A DNA stretch of 64,000 nucleotides from Flavobacteriales bacterium. GTDB taxonomy: Bacteria > Bacteroidota > Bacteroidia > Flavobacteriales > JASBRU01. The notes below the pieces were generated by a model that did not search any database, was not told the DNA's origin, and saw only the letters and a list, made by a program, of their open reading frames with translations. Location: positions 124,001 to 188,000 of the forward strand of contig JASBRU010000005.1 in the NCBI GenBank assembly GCA_030149285.1, read 5' to 3'. Shown piece by piece: positions 45,511 to 54,803 of the stretch. Numbering within the stretch: position 1 is the stretch's first letter; the number at the start of each line of letters is the position of its first letter. The translations under genes were made by a program, and so were the position numbers.

Positions 45511-46053
45511 ATGAAGAAGTTAATTACTATCACAGCGGCTCTAGCACTATTCTTAGGTTTTAGCCACAACGCAAACGCACAATTAAAAATTGGTGTTAGC
45601 GGTACTTTTGCATTACCAATGTCTGATTTTGGCGATTTAGCTGATCCAGGATTTGGAGGACAATTAAATGCTGATTATTTCCTTTCGGATAATTTATCTG
45701 TAGGGTTAGAAATTGGTTATATGTCTTATGCTGTTGAGGTATTAGATGCAAACTTTACATTAATGCCAATTCAGGTAAATGGTGAGTATCATTTAATGCC
45801 AGGTGAAATGATGGATTTTTACGGTGGTCTTGGTGTAGGTATTACAGTTGGTGACTCTGACATTGATGGTGCTGAAAGCACTACAGATTTAGGTATTACA
45901 CCAAGAATTGGTGGAATATACAACATCAATGATCAGTTAGGAATTGATTTAAATGTTAGATACGGTATTAAGTTTGATGGAGACTCTGATGCCGATATAG
46001 CAAACACACAATATGTAGGTATTAACTTAGGTGTAGTTTACAGCCTTAACTAA
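45511..46053 (+). CDS. Outer-membrane beta-barrel protein (OmpX/porin-like)
   Basis: A 180-aa protein with a signal peptide (KKLITITAALALFLGF, cleavage after NANA) and eight or so amphipathic strands: LKIGVSGTFALPMSDFGD, GGQLNADYFLSDNLSVGLEIG, MMDFYGGLGVGITVGDSD, LGITPRIGGIYNINDQLGID and a final YVGINLGVVYSLN ending in an aromatic-type strand. Fits the small outer-membrane barrel (porin/OmpA-like) family. Single gene with a strong terminator. Confidence 0.87.
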   Translation: MKKLITITAALALFLGFSHNANAQLKIGVSGTFALPMSDFGDLADPGFGGQLNADYFLSDNLSVGLEIGYMSYAVEVLDANFTLMPIQVNGEYHLMPGEMMDFYGGLGVGITVGDSDIDGAESTTDLGITPRIGGIYNINDQLGIDLNVRYGIKFDGDSDADIANTQYVGINLGVVYSLN

Positions 46054-46075
46054 TATACCAAACACTTTTAATTAT

Positions 46076-46102
46076 AAAAGCCCCGCAATGCGGGGCTTTT
46101 TT
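46076..46102. terminator. Bidirectional intrinsic terminator
   Basis: An 11-bp perfect stem (AAAAGCCCCGC at 46076-46086 with GCGGGGCTTTT at 46090-46100), loop AAT. T-rich on both sides, so it can serve the barrel gene and the convergent lipoprotein gene. Confidence 0.93.
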
Positions 46103-46121
46103 ATTGTAAATAAACTAAGGT

Positions 46122-46568
46122 TTACATGTGAACATGGAAAGGCTTTGTTATTGTTGCCTTGTTTCCGTTATGGTCCTCTGCCTCAACTTTCACCTCTATA
46201 TTTGTATGCATTGTAGTAGGTATAATATACTCTTGGTGTATGTTATAGGTTTGCCCATGTGTGTGTTCAGTAACATTTAATTCAGGTAAACTTTTATCAT
46301 TAGTTACTGATACACTTACCTCATGTAATCCATCATTATCTGTAACAGTACCATGTATATGTATAGTATCACCGCTATGAAATGTAGAACTCGTATCAGG
46401 CGACATTAAATTAATAACCGGAGCCTCTGTATCTTCCTGCGGATTTGTGCCTCCTGTAGAGTCATCATCTTTATCGCAAGAACTAGCTGTAAATGCAACA
46501 AAAGCAGATACTACTGCTACCTTAAAAAACATTGATTTATTAGATTGAAATATATTATTAGTTTTCAT
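46122..46568 (-). CDS. His-rich Ig-like lipoprotein
   Basis: A 148-aa lipoprotein. VAVVSAFVAFTASSC is the signal with lipobox SSC, followed by an acidic linker (DKDDDSTGGTNPQED). The rest is one Ig-like domain of the DUF4625 kind (TEAPVINLMSPDTSSTFHSG). It has about a dozen His, in pairs such as TIHIHGTV, EHTHGQTYNIHQ and a C-terminal FHVHM, which suggests metal binding (inference). Last gene of a three-gene leftward set. Confidence 0.78.
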   Translation of the reverse strand: MKTNNIFQSNKSMFFKVAVVSAFVAFTASSCDKDDDSTGGTNPQEDTEAPVINLMSPDTSSTFHSGDTIHIHGTVTDNDGLHEVSVSVTNDKSLPELNVTEHTHGQTYNIHQEYIIPTTMHTNIEVKVEAEDHNGNKATITKPFHVHM

Positions 46569-46586
46569 TTTTTAATTTGTTAAGTG

Positions 46587-47483
46587 TTAAAATAAATAAG
46601 AAATATTCAGCGAAAAACGATCCTTTGCTTCTACTTGGTTTTTCGCATAGTTTTGCTCTATTGGCACTGCATACTGAGCACCAAAAGAAATGGTAGATAA
46701 ATGCACTTGCATACCTACATTTAAGTACAAACCATTACCGCCTGTACCATACTGGTAGTAATTGCGTGAGTTTACATCTCTATCTAAGTTTTCATACTGC
46801 AAACCAATTGAGGGCAAAAAAATCTGCTTTTTCACCTCCTTCTGATAAAATAAGCTTCCGGATACGGAAAACTGATTACCAAACTTATAATCAGAAGCAT
46901 TGGTTGTATTAAAAACATAAGAGCCTTGTGTAATAAACCCCCACTTTTTATAACGAATAGTATAAATAGTGTTTACCATATAGTCTACACTACCGGTACC
47001 AGTTTGAAAGTTACTAGGAGAGTTGCTGTTTAACTCTTCTTCTGAGGTATATTTACCTGTAGGCAAATTAACTCCTGCACCAACTATTAGTTTTTGTGTA
47101 AACTTTTTATTACTATCTAAATTATTAAATGCAGTATAGTTAAGCAATAAGCTTACATCCCCTACCCCACTTTCAGTATAATTATTCTCTACAGAAGAAC
47201 TATTGTTACTTACAAATGGAATAATGCCCATTAACTGTACTTTTTTATGTACATAGTAGCCACCATATAGGTCATACTCATTAAAATTATCAGTAGTAGT
47301 ATACTCTGTAAATGCACTGGATGTAAATGAATTGTGTGTCCATCTTAAGCCAATAAAATTACGCTGAAACTGAGGCATAGTACCTAAAGTAGAGCTCATA
47401 TTGGCACAACCGCATATATCACATGCCATTGCATAATTGCTTACTGCTAATATGCCTACTAGCAGCAACTTTTTTAATTGCAT
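46587..47483 (-). CDS. Outer-membrane beta-barrel transporter-like protein with N-terminal CDICGC motif
   Basis: A 298-aa protein with a signal peptide ending YAMA, directly followed by CDICGCANMSS; the processed N-terminus is therefore a Cys-x-x-Cys-x-Cys motif. The rest alternates strands typical of an outer-membrane barrel: FIGLRWTHNSF, VGDVSLLLNYTAFN, LIVGAGVNLPTGKY, FSLNISYLF (ends in Phe). Such proteins are usually called transporter in Bacteroidota and often sit in metal-related operons. The motif may bind copper or another soft metal. Confidence 0.8.
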   Translation of the reverse strand: MQLKKLLLVGILAVSNYAMACDICGCANMSSTLGTMPQFQRNFIGLRWTHNSFTSSAFTEYTTTDNFNEYDLYGGYYVHKKVQLMGIIPFVSNNSSSVENNYTESGVGDVSLLLNYTAFNNLDSNKKFTQKLIVGAGVNLPTGKYTSEEELNSNSPSNFQTGTGSVDYMVNTIYTIRYKKWGFITQGSYVFNTTNASDYKFGNQFSVSGSLFYQKEVKKQIFLPSIGLQYENLDRDVNSRNYYQYGTGGNGLYLNVGMQVHLSTISFGAQYAVPIEQNYAKNQVEAKDRFSLNISYLF

Positions 47484-47541
47484 AATAGAATTATTTGATT
47501 AAATAATCATTGCTCTATAAAGAGCTTAAAAACATATATGA

Positions 47542-47931
47542 TTATGAAATCTGAGGGGGCGGAATAAAAATCTGTAGGTTGGTTTGTTCTTTGTATTTGT
47601 TAACAAATGGAATATTATTACTGGTAGACCATAAATAAAACTTAAACTCCGGTAAAGAGTTTATATGAGCTATCACAGAATACTCAATCTTTACACTTGG
47701 TATTTTGCCTTTTGTATCAAAGTCTTCCTCAACAGCTTTTTCTATTTGTTTAGCCAAATGGCAAGTACCATTACATTTAAGCTCAGGTTTATCTTTGTTT
47801 TCACAAAGCTTAGCAATAATATAGTCTTTATTCAGCTTATATTCTACATACGGTATAACAGTCTTAAAAATGCTAAGACTATACATAAATAGAAATGAAA
47901 AAAGTATTGTTTTTCTGACTGCCGAACTCAT
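47542..47931 (-). CDS. Conserved small envelope protein with CENKDKPELKCNGTC motif
   Basis: A 129-aa protein with an N-terminal membrane segment or signal (ILFSFLFMYSLSIFKTVIPYV) and a three-Cys motif near residues 43-56: LCENKDKPELKCNGTCHLAK. This motif recurs in Bacteroidota proteins near metal transport genes; the function is unknown. The C-terminus ends in Pro-rich IFIPPPQIS. It is the first gene of the leftward trio, with 58 bases to the next gene that contain a short GCTCT/AGAGC hairpin (47512-47525). Confidence 0.75.
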   Translation of the reverse strand: MSSAVRKTILFSFLFMYSLSIFKTVIPYVEYKLNKDYIIAKLCENKDKPELKCNGTCHLAKQIEKAVEEDFDTKGKIPSVKIEYSVIAHINSLPEFKFYLWSTSNNIPFVNKYKEQTNLQIFIPPPQIS

Positions 47932-47950
47932 TATTGAGAGTTTAATACAA

Positions 47951-47993
47951 CAAAAGTATAAAATATACTGTTAAAAGAAGCTGATATATATCA
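47951..47993. promoter_or_regulatory. -7 box of the Cys/His trio and two palindromes in the divergent region
   Basis: Leftward TACTTTTG lies at 47951-47958. Overlapping it is AGTATA-AAA-TATACT (47955-47969), and further upstream is the 12-bp palindrome TGATATATATCA (47982-47993). Their position over the promoter fits regulator sites, though AT-rich palindromes are common by chance. Confidence 0.4.
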
Positions 47994-48005
47994 TATATTG
48001 TATTC

Positions 48006-48590
48006 ATGAATTTTTTGGCACACTTATACCTTTCTGGAGAATCTGAGGAATTAATGATTGGCAACTTTATTGCCGACTCTGTGACCAGTAAAATGGCCCG
48101 CAGTTACTCTACCGGAATACAAAAAGGTATAAAACTACACCACCTTATCGATGAGTATACAGACTCTCATGCTATAGTTGATAAAAGCAAAAATAGGTTA
48201 AGAGATAAGTATGGCTTGTATAGCGGGGTAATTATAGACATTTTTTACGATCATTACTTATCAAAAAACTTCCATGAGTACTCCAGCACTCATATTACAG
48301 ACTATGCGCAAAGAGTATACAATACGTTTGATGAAGAATATGATATTTTACCACCTAAGGTAAAGCAACTGCTCCCTTACATGAAAAAGCATAATTGGCT
48401 AGTAAACTATGGGAATATAGAAGGGATGACTAATGTGTTATATGGTATGAGTAGGCGTGCATCATTTGACTCTAAAATGGACGAAAGCATCGAAGAGTTA
48501 AAAACCCATTACGATGCTTTCGGAAATGAGTTCAAGCAGTTTTTTCCTCAGCTTGAACAATTCGTAGCCGACCGAATACTTATTCTTTAA
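48006..48590 (+). CDS. acpH: Acyl carrier protein phosphodiesterase
   Basis: AcpH (DUF479) removes the phosphopantetheine arm from holo-ACP. The 194-aa protein shows NFLAHLYLSGESEELMIGNF, FIADSVTSKMARSY, GIKLHHLIDEYTDSHAIV (HxxxD metal site), and VIIDIFYDHYLSKN. It is convergent with the S9 peptidase, and the last 11 bases overlap. Confidence 0.88.
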   Translation: MNFLAHLYLSGESEELMIGNFIADSVTSKMARSYSTGIQKGIKLHHLIDEYTDSHAIVDKSKNRLRDKYGLYSGVIIDIFYDHYLSKNFHEYSSTHITDYAQRVYNTFDEEYDILPPKVKQLLPYMKKHNWLVNYGNIEGMTNVLYGMSRRASFDSKMDESIEELKTHYDAFGNEFKQFFPQLEQFVADRILIL

Positions 48591-50721
48591 TCCCCGCTAG
48601 ATCAAAGATAAATGCATATTCCATAGCTACTTCTTTAAAACGTTCAAATCGTCCGGATGCCCCTCCATGTCCTGCATCCATATTTGTATGTAATAACAAT
48701 GTGTTATCACCCGTTTTTTTATCTCTTAATTTTGCTACCCATTTGGCTGGCTCCCAATACTGTACTTGCGAGTCATGCAAGCCTGTTGTAACCAACATAT
48801 TTGGGTACTCTTTTTCTTCTACATTATCATACGGAGAGTAACTTTTGATGTACTCATAGTACTCTTTATTATTTGGGTTACCCCACTCATCATACTCACC
48901 TGTTGTAAGTGGTATGCTCTCATCTAACATTGTAGTAACCACATCTACAAAAGGTACTGCGGCAACCACACCATTAAATAACTCTGGGCGTAAGTTTATA
49001 ATAGCACCCATTAACAAACCTCCGGCGCTACCACCCATTGCATATAAGTTATCTGGGCTTGTATACCCTTCTTCTACCAAAAAGTCAGCACAATCAATAA
49101 AATCGGTAAAAGTGTTTTTCTTTTTCAAAAGCTTTCCATCTTCATACCATGGTCTACCTAAATATTCGCCACCCCTTATATGTGCAATAACATATACAAA
49201 ACCACGGTCTAGTAAGCTTAGTCTTACTGTACTAAAATATGGGTCTATTGTATTACCATATGATCCATATCCGTATAACAACAGATTATTAGAACCATCT
49301 TTTTTAATACCTTTTTTATACACTACAGACATCGGTATTTTTGTACCGTCTTTTGCTGTAGCCCATAAGCGCTCAGACTGATAATCATCTTTGTTATAGC
49401 CACCTACAACTTCTTGCTCTTTCATTACCTTTTTAGAGCGCGTGCTCATATTGTAATCTATTGTAGAGTTTGGTGTGGTTAATGAAGTATAGCCGTATCT
49501 CAATATCTCAGTATCAAAGTCTGGATTTGTTGATGTATATGCTGAGTATGTATCCTCGCCAAAATCTAAATAATGTTCTGATTTATCATCCCAACGAATA
49601 ATTCTCAATTGGGTTAAACCATCTGTTCTTTCATCAACTACCAAGTAATCTTTAAAAATCTCAATACCTTCTAGTAGTACATCTTTTCTATGAGCAATTA
49701 CTTCTTCCCAGTTTTCTTTATAAGTAGCATTTACACTGGTACGCATCAACCTAAAGTTTTTTGCATCTAAGTTGGTACGTATGTAAAAGTAGTCTCCAAA
49801 ATGAGCTATAGAATACTCTAAGTCTCTTTCTCGGGGCTGAAATACCAAAAAGTCTCCATCTGGTGTATTGGCATCTAAAAACCTATACTCTGTAGATAAG
49901 GTACTGTATGAACCTATAATAATATAGTCTTTAGACTTAGACTTATATACAAACGTTACATATGTGTCATCGTCTTCGCTAAATACTTCTGTGTCTGTAC
50001 CTGCAGATGTACCTAACTTATGTTTTAAAATTTTGCTGGTACGTAAGGTTGTTTCATCCTTAACGGCGTAAAATAAAGTAGTATTATCATTTGCCCAAGT
50101 AGCAGAACCACCTGTATTTGGGATTGTTTCAGAAAGTGTTTCACCAGTCTCCAAATTCTTAAAATGGATGGTATATATCCTCCTGCTTACTGTATCTACA
50201 CCATAAGCAAGCATCTTATTATCTGGGCTAATACTTAAACCTCCAATCTGGTGGTAAGCATGTCCTTCTGCCAATACATTGGCATCTAGCATTACCTCTT
50301 CTTTCCCCGCTAAGGTTTCTTTTTTACGGCAATAAATAGGGTATTCTTTTCCTTTTTCAAAACGGGTATAGTAGTAATACCCATTAGACTTATAGGGTAC
50401 AGATTCATCATCTTCTTTTATCCTCCCTTTTATCTCTTCAAACAAAGAAGCCTGAAAATCTTCGGTATGTTTTAGTTTATCTTTTGTGTAATCGTTTTCA
50501 GCATTTAAATAGGCTATTACCTCTTCGTTTTCTCTATCGTTTAACCAGTAGTAATTGTCTATTCTTGTATCTCCATGCATGGTTAGTTCCTTCGGAACTT
50601 TAATTGCAACAGGTCCTTTATCCATCTCTTTATCAGTAGTATTATTTGAGCAACCAAAAGTAAATAAAACACCTATGCTCAAAAAAGATTTGAGAAGATT
50701 AATTTGAAAAGTATTAGTCAT
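48580..50721 (-). CDS. ptrB: S9 prolyl oligopeptidase / oligopeptidase B lipoprotein
   Basis: A 713-aa serine peptidase. The N-terminus has a lipoprotein signal (FLSIGVLFTFGCSNN), so it is likely membrane-attached in the periplasm. An eight-stranded propeller lies at about residues 50-430, starting KVPKELTMHGDTRIDNYYWL in two parts. The alpha/beta hydrolase domain has catalytic Ser in YAMGGSAGGLLMGAI, Asp in TGLHDSQVQYWEPAKW and His in NMDAGHGGASGRFE. The oligopeptidase B branch cleaves after Arg/Lys in peptides. The ATG at 50721 is preferred over a GTG at 50733. Confidence 0.9.
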   Translation of the reverse strand: MTNTFQINLLKSFLSIGVLFTFGCSNNTTDKEMDKGPVAIKVPKELTMHGDTRIDNYYWLNDRENEEVIAYLNAENDYTKDKLKHTEDFQASLFEEIKGRIKEDDESVPYKSNGYYYYTRFEKGKEYPIYCRKKETLAGKEEVMLDANVLAEGHAYHQIGGLSISPDNKMLAYGVDTVSRRIYTIHFKNLETGETLSETIPNTGGSATWANDNTTLFYAVKDETTLRTSKILKHKLGTSAGTDTEVFSEDDDTYVTFVYKSKSKDYIIIGSYSTLSTEYRFLDANTPDGDFLVFQPRERDLEYSIAHFGDYFYIRTNLDAKNFRLMRTSVNATYKENWEEVIAHRKDVLLEGIEIFKDYLVVDERTDGLTQLRIIRWDDKSEHYLDFGEDTYSAYTSTNPDFDTEILRYGYTSLTTPNSTIDYNMSTRSKKVMKEQEVVGGYNKDDYQSERLWATAKDGTKIPMSVVYKKGIKKDGSNNLLLYGYGSYGNTIDPYFSTVRLSLLDRGFVYVIAHIRGGEYLGRPWYEDGKLLKKKNTFTDFIDCADFLVEEGYTSPDNLYAMGGSAGGLLMGAIINLRPELFNGVVAAVPFVDVVTTMLDESIPLTTGEYDEWGNPNNKEYYEYIKSYSPYDNVEEKEYPNMLVTTGLHDSQVQYWEPAKWVAKLRDKKTGDNTLLLHTNMDAGHGGASGRFERFKEVAMEYAFIFDLAGIKE

Positions 50722-50872
50722 ACGGTTATGCACTTATGTTTAGTAGAAGTTTTAGTGTTCCAACTTTTATTTAGTTATCTTAGCACTTCTGTGTGAGTAA
50801 TAACGGCTTTATTAATTAAGCGTTGCATTAAACCGCAGTTTACATCTATAATAATATTTAATTAAGACCTGT

Positions 50873-51760
50873 ATGTATAACACTCCTATGCTTAAAGATG
50901 GTTCTCTAAAAGACAAAGTAATTGTTGTTACCGGTGGCGGAACCGGATTAGGCAGAGCTATGGGTAGTTATTTTTTAAAACTTGGTGCTAAATTGGTTAT
51001 ATCTAGCAGAAAAATAGATGTATTAAGAAAAGCTGCCGATGAAATGGTAGCAGAAAATGGCAGCGAAGTTTTACCTGTACAATGTGATGTAAGAAATTAC
51101 GATGAAGTAGAAAACATGCTTAAACAAGCTGTTAAGCATTTTGGAAAAGTAGATGTATTACTAAATAACGCAGCAGGCAACTTTATATGCCCTACAGAAA
51201 GACTTTCTAACAGAGCTTTTGATACTGTTATAGATATTGTATTAAAAGGTACATCAAACTGTACCTTGGCTTTTGGTAAACACTGGATTGCTACCAAACA
51301 AACCAACTCTACTATTTTAAATATTGTTACTACCTACTCCTGGACAGGCTCATCGTTTGTAGTGCCTTCTGCTGCTGCTAAGGCAGGTGTATTGGCTATT
51401 ACTCGTTCATTGGCTGTAGAGTGGGCTAAATATGGTATTAGAAGTAATGCTATTGCTCCCGGTCCGTTTCCAACTAAAGGTGCTTGGGATAGATTACTAC
51501 CCGGTAACATAAAAGATAAATTTGAACTAGAGAAAAACGTTCCGCTTAAACGTGTTGGCGAAATGCAAGAGCTAGCAAATATTGCTGCATATTTAGTCTC
51601 TGATTACTCTGCATATGTAAATGGCGAAGTAATTACAATTGATGGCGGTGAATGGCTAAAAGGCGCAGGCCAAATGAATTTCTTAGAGTCCTTAACTCAA
51701 GAAAACTGGGATGAATTACAAAAAATAATGATGCAGAAGAAAAATGAGAGTAGCGAGTAA
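50873..51760 (+). CDS. SDR-family oxidoreductase (2,4-dienoyl-CoA reductase-like)
   Basis: A 295-aa short-chain dehydrogenase. NADPH loop VIVVTGGGTGLGRAMGSYFL, then LLNNAAGNFICPTERLS. The usual YxxxK is replaced by SAAAK in VVPSAAAKAGVLAITRSLA, as in 2,4-dienoyl-CoA reductases, where another Tyr serves; NIVTTYSW supplies a candidate. It likely acts in degradation of unsaturated fatty acids. The start MYNTPMLKDGSLKDKV matches relatives. It overlaps the GDPD gene by 17 bases. Confidence 0.9.
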   Translation: MYNTPMLKDGSLKDKVIVVTGGGTGLGRAMGSYFLKLGAKLVISSRKIDVLRKAADEMVAENGSEVLPVQCDVRNYDEVENMLKQAVKHFGKVDVLLNNAAGNFICPTERLSNRAFDTVIDIVLKGTSNCTLAFGKHWIATKQTNSTILNIVTTYSWTGSSFVVPSAAAKAGVLAITRSLAVEWAKYGIRSNAIAPGPFPTKGAWDRLLPGNIKDKFELEKNVPLKRVGEMQELANIAAYLVSDYSAYVNGEVITIDGGEWLKGAGQMNFLESLTQENWDELQKIMMQKKNESSE

Positions 51761-52634
51761 ACTATTCAGCATTTTAGCACTCATTTTATTTATCTCTTCT
51801 TGTAGCAATAACAAAACTATAGATATACAAGGCCATAGAGGTTGCCGTGGTTTATTGCCCGAAAACTCTATTCCTGCATTTATAAAAGCTATAGACCTTG
51901 GTGTTACTACTCTAGACTTGGATGTAGTAATTACTAGAGACCGAAAAGTACTAGTATCTAACGAAGCATATATTTCTGCCGAGATATGTTTAGATGAATT
52001 TGGGTTTGAAATATCCGAATCGTATCAAAATTACTTGAATACCTATCGGATGACTTATACTCAAGTAAAAAACTACAATTGTGGTAGTAAGCAACACCCT
52101 TTATTTCCAGAGCAAGAAAAAGTAAGTTTATATAAGCCCCTGCTGGCAGATGTGATAGATACTGTTGAAGCTTATATAAAGCTTCATAAACTTAAGCCTG
52201 TTAACTACAATATTGAGATTAGATCTGCAGAAAATACTGACCAAATATTTCATCCTAAACCTGATACTTATTCAAAACTAGTGATGGATGTTATTGCCTC
52301 TAAAGGAATTATAAAAAAAACTTCTCTACAATCTCTAGATGTAAGAACTCTTCAATACTTACATAGTAACTACCCAAAAATGCAATTAGGCTTGATAGTA
52401 AATAATAATGAAGGGCTTGAACAAAATTTAACAATGCTTGGGTTTATACCAAACACATACAGCCCAAACTATACTATAGTAGATAAAAAATTGATTAAAA
52501 AGGTTCATCAAAAAGAGATGCGTATTGTACCTTGGACAGTAAACAGCATCCTAGAAATTGAAAAACTAATAGATTGGCAAGTTGATGGATTAACTACAGA
52601 TTATCCTAATCTAATTGAGGAGCTTTACCCGTAA
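51744..52634 (+). CDS. Glycerophosphodiester phosphodiesterase lipoprotein
   Basis: A 296-aa GDPD-family protein. LFSILALILFISSC is a lipoprotein signal with lipobox. Active-site segments: IQGHRGCRGLLPENSIPAF (His, Arg, Glu), TLDLDVVITRDRKVLVSNE, VNYNIEIRSA, and IVPWTVNS in the C-terminal part. These hydrolyse glycerophosphodiesters to glycerol-3-phosphate. In the second segment, the usual HD (HDP) is SNE, so one catalytic His may be replaced by Asn. It is convergent with the TPR gene, overlapping by 29 bases. Confidence 0.86.
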   Translation: MRVASKLFSILALILFISSCSNNKTIDIQGHRGCRGLLPENSIPAFIKAIDLGVTTLDLDVVITRDRKVLVSNEAYISAEICLDEFGFEISESYQNYLNTYRMTYTQVKNYNCGSKQHPLFPEQEKVSLYKPLLADVIDTVEAYIKLHKLKPVNYNIEIRSAENTDQIFHPKPDTYSKLVMDVIASKGIIKKTSLQSLDVRTLQYLHSNYPKMQLGLIVNNNEGLEQNLTMLGFIPNTYSPNYTIVDKKLIKKVHQKEMRIVPWTVNSILEIEKLIDWQVDGLTTDYPNLIEELYP

Positions 52635-53664
52635 TTCTAGTTAAAGCTTCTATAGCAGGGTCATATTTCCATATAGAAAGACATTTTCTATAATCTGCTT
52701 CTGCATTGGCAACATCTCCCATTCTTTCGTAACTCAAGCCTCTACCAAAATAACATCTATAATCTCTTTCTCTAGACTCTATTCCATTAGTAAAGTGCAT
52801 TACAGCTACATCCAATACATTTAAATCATAATGTAAATAACCCAATGCATAATGTGCATCCGTAAAACTAGGGTCTAGCTGTACTGCCTTTGAGTATGCA
52901 TCAATTGCCTTGTTATACTCACCTACATCTTTGTAATACACACCTAAGTTATGATGTGTTCTAGCTATATTCGGGTTTATATCTATAGCAATGTTATAGT
53001 AATTTTCGGCTAAAGGGTCTCCTTTGCCGGCATATAATGCCCCTAATAATTCAAAAGCCAATAAAAATTTCTGATCATATTGTACAGCTAATTGCAAATT
53101 GTTTATAGCCTTTGCTGTATCTGCATTTTGTACATAATTAATTCCCTTGAAATAAAAAGCCACAGCATTTTGAGGCTCTAACTCTAAAACCTTATTTAAT
53201 AACTGCATTGACTTGGTATAATCCGCAGAATTAGGACCAGCCTTAGGAGCAGAACTTAGTAACTCTGCTAATCTCAACCTACATTCAACACTTTTTGGAT
53301 CTAGCTTTATACAGTTCTCCCAGCTTTCTTTGGCTAAACGAGTTTTTTTATTCCCAACCATTATCTTACCCTTTGCAAGATGATGATTTGCGTTTAACGA
53401 ATCTAACCTAATAGCTTGCTGTATATCTAACTCTGCATAAGGACCTTTTCCTGCTTTCAGGTTTAGCATTGCTCTTTGGTTATAAGCGTTTGCATCATTA
53501 GGGTTTGCTTTAAGGTATTCAGATACAGAATCTAGCTTAGACACTGGTGTATTATTTTGTACAGTACCAGTATTAGGTAATGATCCATTACCTTCGGTAT
53601 TCTTTTCCGGATTTGTGCAGGCAAAAAAGCCTAGCGCAAGCATACATACAATTATCTTTTTCAT
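52606..53664 (-). CDS. TPR-repeat lipoprotein
   Basis: A 352-aa lipoprotein: signal IIVCMLALGFFAC with a lipobox Cys at residue 16, then a Gly/Asn/Thr-rich linker. Seven or eight tetratricopeptide repeats follow, for example ANDANAYNQRAMLNLKAGKG, NIARTHHNLGVYYKDVGEYN and PSFTDAHYALGYLHYDLNVL. It probably acts as a protein-binding scaffold at the envelope. It lies right behind the recA terminator, without a separate promoter that I can see. Confidence 0.85.
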   Translation of the reverse strand: MKKIIVCMLALGFFACTNPEKNTEGNGSLPNTGTVQNNTPVSKLDSVSEYLKANPNDANAYNQRAMLNLKAGKGPYAELDIQQAIRLDSLNANHHLAKGKIMVGNKKTRLAKESWENCIKLDPKSVECRLRLAELLSSAPKAGPNSADYTKSMQLLNKVLELEPQNAVAFYFKGINYVQNADTAKAINNLQLAVQYDQKFLLAFELLGALYAGKGDPLAENYYNIAIDINPNIARTHHNLGVYYKDVGEYNKAIDAYSKAVQLDPSFTDAHYALGYLHYDLNVLDVAVMHFTNGIESRERDYRCYFGRGLSYERMGDVANAEADYRKCLSIWKYDPAIEALTRITGKAPQLD

Positions 53665-53670
53665 ACTTAC

Positions 53671-53708
53671 AAAAATAAAAAAAGCTCGGAGTATAAACGT
53701 CCGAGCTT
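53671..53708 (-). terminator. Intrinsic terminator of recA
   Basis: AAGCTCGGA (53682-53690) pairs perfectly with TCCGAGCTT (53700-53708), loop of nine, followed on the minus strand by a T-rich tail (TTTTTATTTTT). Confidence 0.9.
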
Positions 53709-53729
53709 CAGCATTATTCTTTATTCAAC

Positions 53730-54725
53730 TTATTTAGCAATTGAAGCCTTAATTTTGGTTTCAATTTCTTCAGCCAATTCTGGGTTATCTTTCAATATCA
53801 TTTTCACTGCATCTCTACCTTGCCCTAGTTTAGTATCGCCATAGCTAAACCAAGAGCCGCTCTTGTTTACAATGTCATACTCTACACCTAAGTCAATCAA
53901 TTCACCAACTTTAGAGATTCCTTCGCCATACATAATATCAAATTCTGCTTGACGGAAAGGCGGTGCAACTTTGTTTTTTACCACTTTTACACGGGCACGG
54001 TTACCAATTACATTATCAGTATCCTTTATTTGTGATGTACGTCTAATATCTAAACGAACAGAAGCATAAAACTTTAAGGCATTACCACCCGTAGTAGTTT
54101 CGGGGTTACCAAACATCACTCCAATTTTCTCGCGTAATTGGTTAATAAAGATTACAGTACAGCCTGTTTTGCTAATTGTAGAAGTTAGCTTTCGTAAAGC
54201 TTGAGACATTAAACGAGCATGTAAGCCCATTTTAGAGTCTCCCATTTCTCCTTCAATCTCACTTTTTGGAGTTAAAGCAGCCACAGAGTCAATTACTACA
54301 ATATCTATAGCACCCGAACGAATTAAGTTATCCGCTATTTCTAATGCTTGCTCACCATTATCCGGTTGAGATATAATTAAGTTTGCAATATCTACTCCTA
54401 ATTTTTCAGCATAAAAACGGTCAAAGGCATGTTCTGCATCAATAAATGCTGCTATACCGCCTGCTTTTTGTGCTTCTGCAATTGCATGTAAGGTAAGTGT
54501 AGTTTTACCAGATGATTCCGGTCCGTATATTTCTATTACTCTACCTCTAGGAAATCCGCCTACACCTAAGGCAATATCTAAACCTGTAGATCCCGTAGGG
54601 ATTGCTTCCACTTCTTCTACAGCAGAGTCACCTAATTTCATTACCGCCCCTTTTCCATAGGTCTTATCTAGCTTATCCATTGTAAGCTTTAGGGCTTTCA
54701 TTTTTGCTTCGTTATCTTTACTCAT
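53730..54725 (-). CDS. recA: Recombinase RecA
   Basis: ATP-dependent DNA strand-exchange protein, 331 aa. Walker [21 protein letters not shown], Walker [14 protein letters not shown]2 loop [19 protein letters not shown] and C-terminal acidic region are typical. The ATG at 54725 ([13 protein letters not shown]) is preferred to the GTG just upstream. It has its own -7 box and terminator. Confidence 0.98.
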   Translation of the reverse strand: MSKDNEAKMKALKLTMDKLDKTYGKGAVMKLGDSAVEEVEAIPTGSTGLDIALGVGGFPRGRVIEIYGPESSGKTTLTLHAIAEAQKAGGIAAFIDAEHAFDRFYAEKLGVDIANLIISQPDNGEQALEIADNLIRSGAIDIVVIDSVAALTPKSEIEGEMGDSKMGLHARLMSQALRKLTSTISKTGCTVIFINQLREKIGVMFGNPETTTGGNALKFYASVRLDIRRTSQIKDTDNVIGNRARVKVVKNKVAPPFRQAEFDIMYGEGISKVGELIDLGVEYDIVNKSGSWFSYGDTKLGQGRDAVKMILKDNPELAEEIETKIKASIAK

Positions 54726-54780
54726 CACTGGTATTCTTTTAACTATTTGGAAGCTAAATGTAAGAAATACATTATCTCTA

Positions 54781-54788
54781 CAAAGTTA
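54781..54788 (-). promoter_or_regulatory. recA: -7 box TAACTTTG of recA
   Basis: TAnnTTTG match on the minus strand, predicting a start near 54774 and a 5' leader of about 48 bases. No clear inverted repeat resembling a LexA box was seen. Confidence 0.55.
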
Positions 54789-54803
54789 TTTGCAAATAAA
54801 TTA

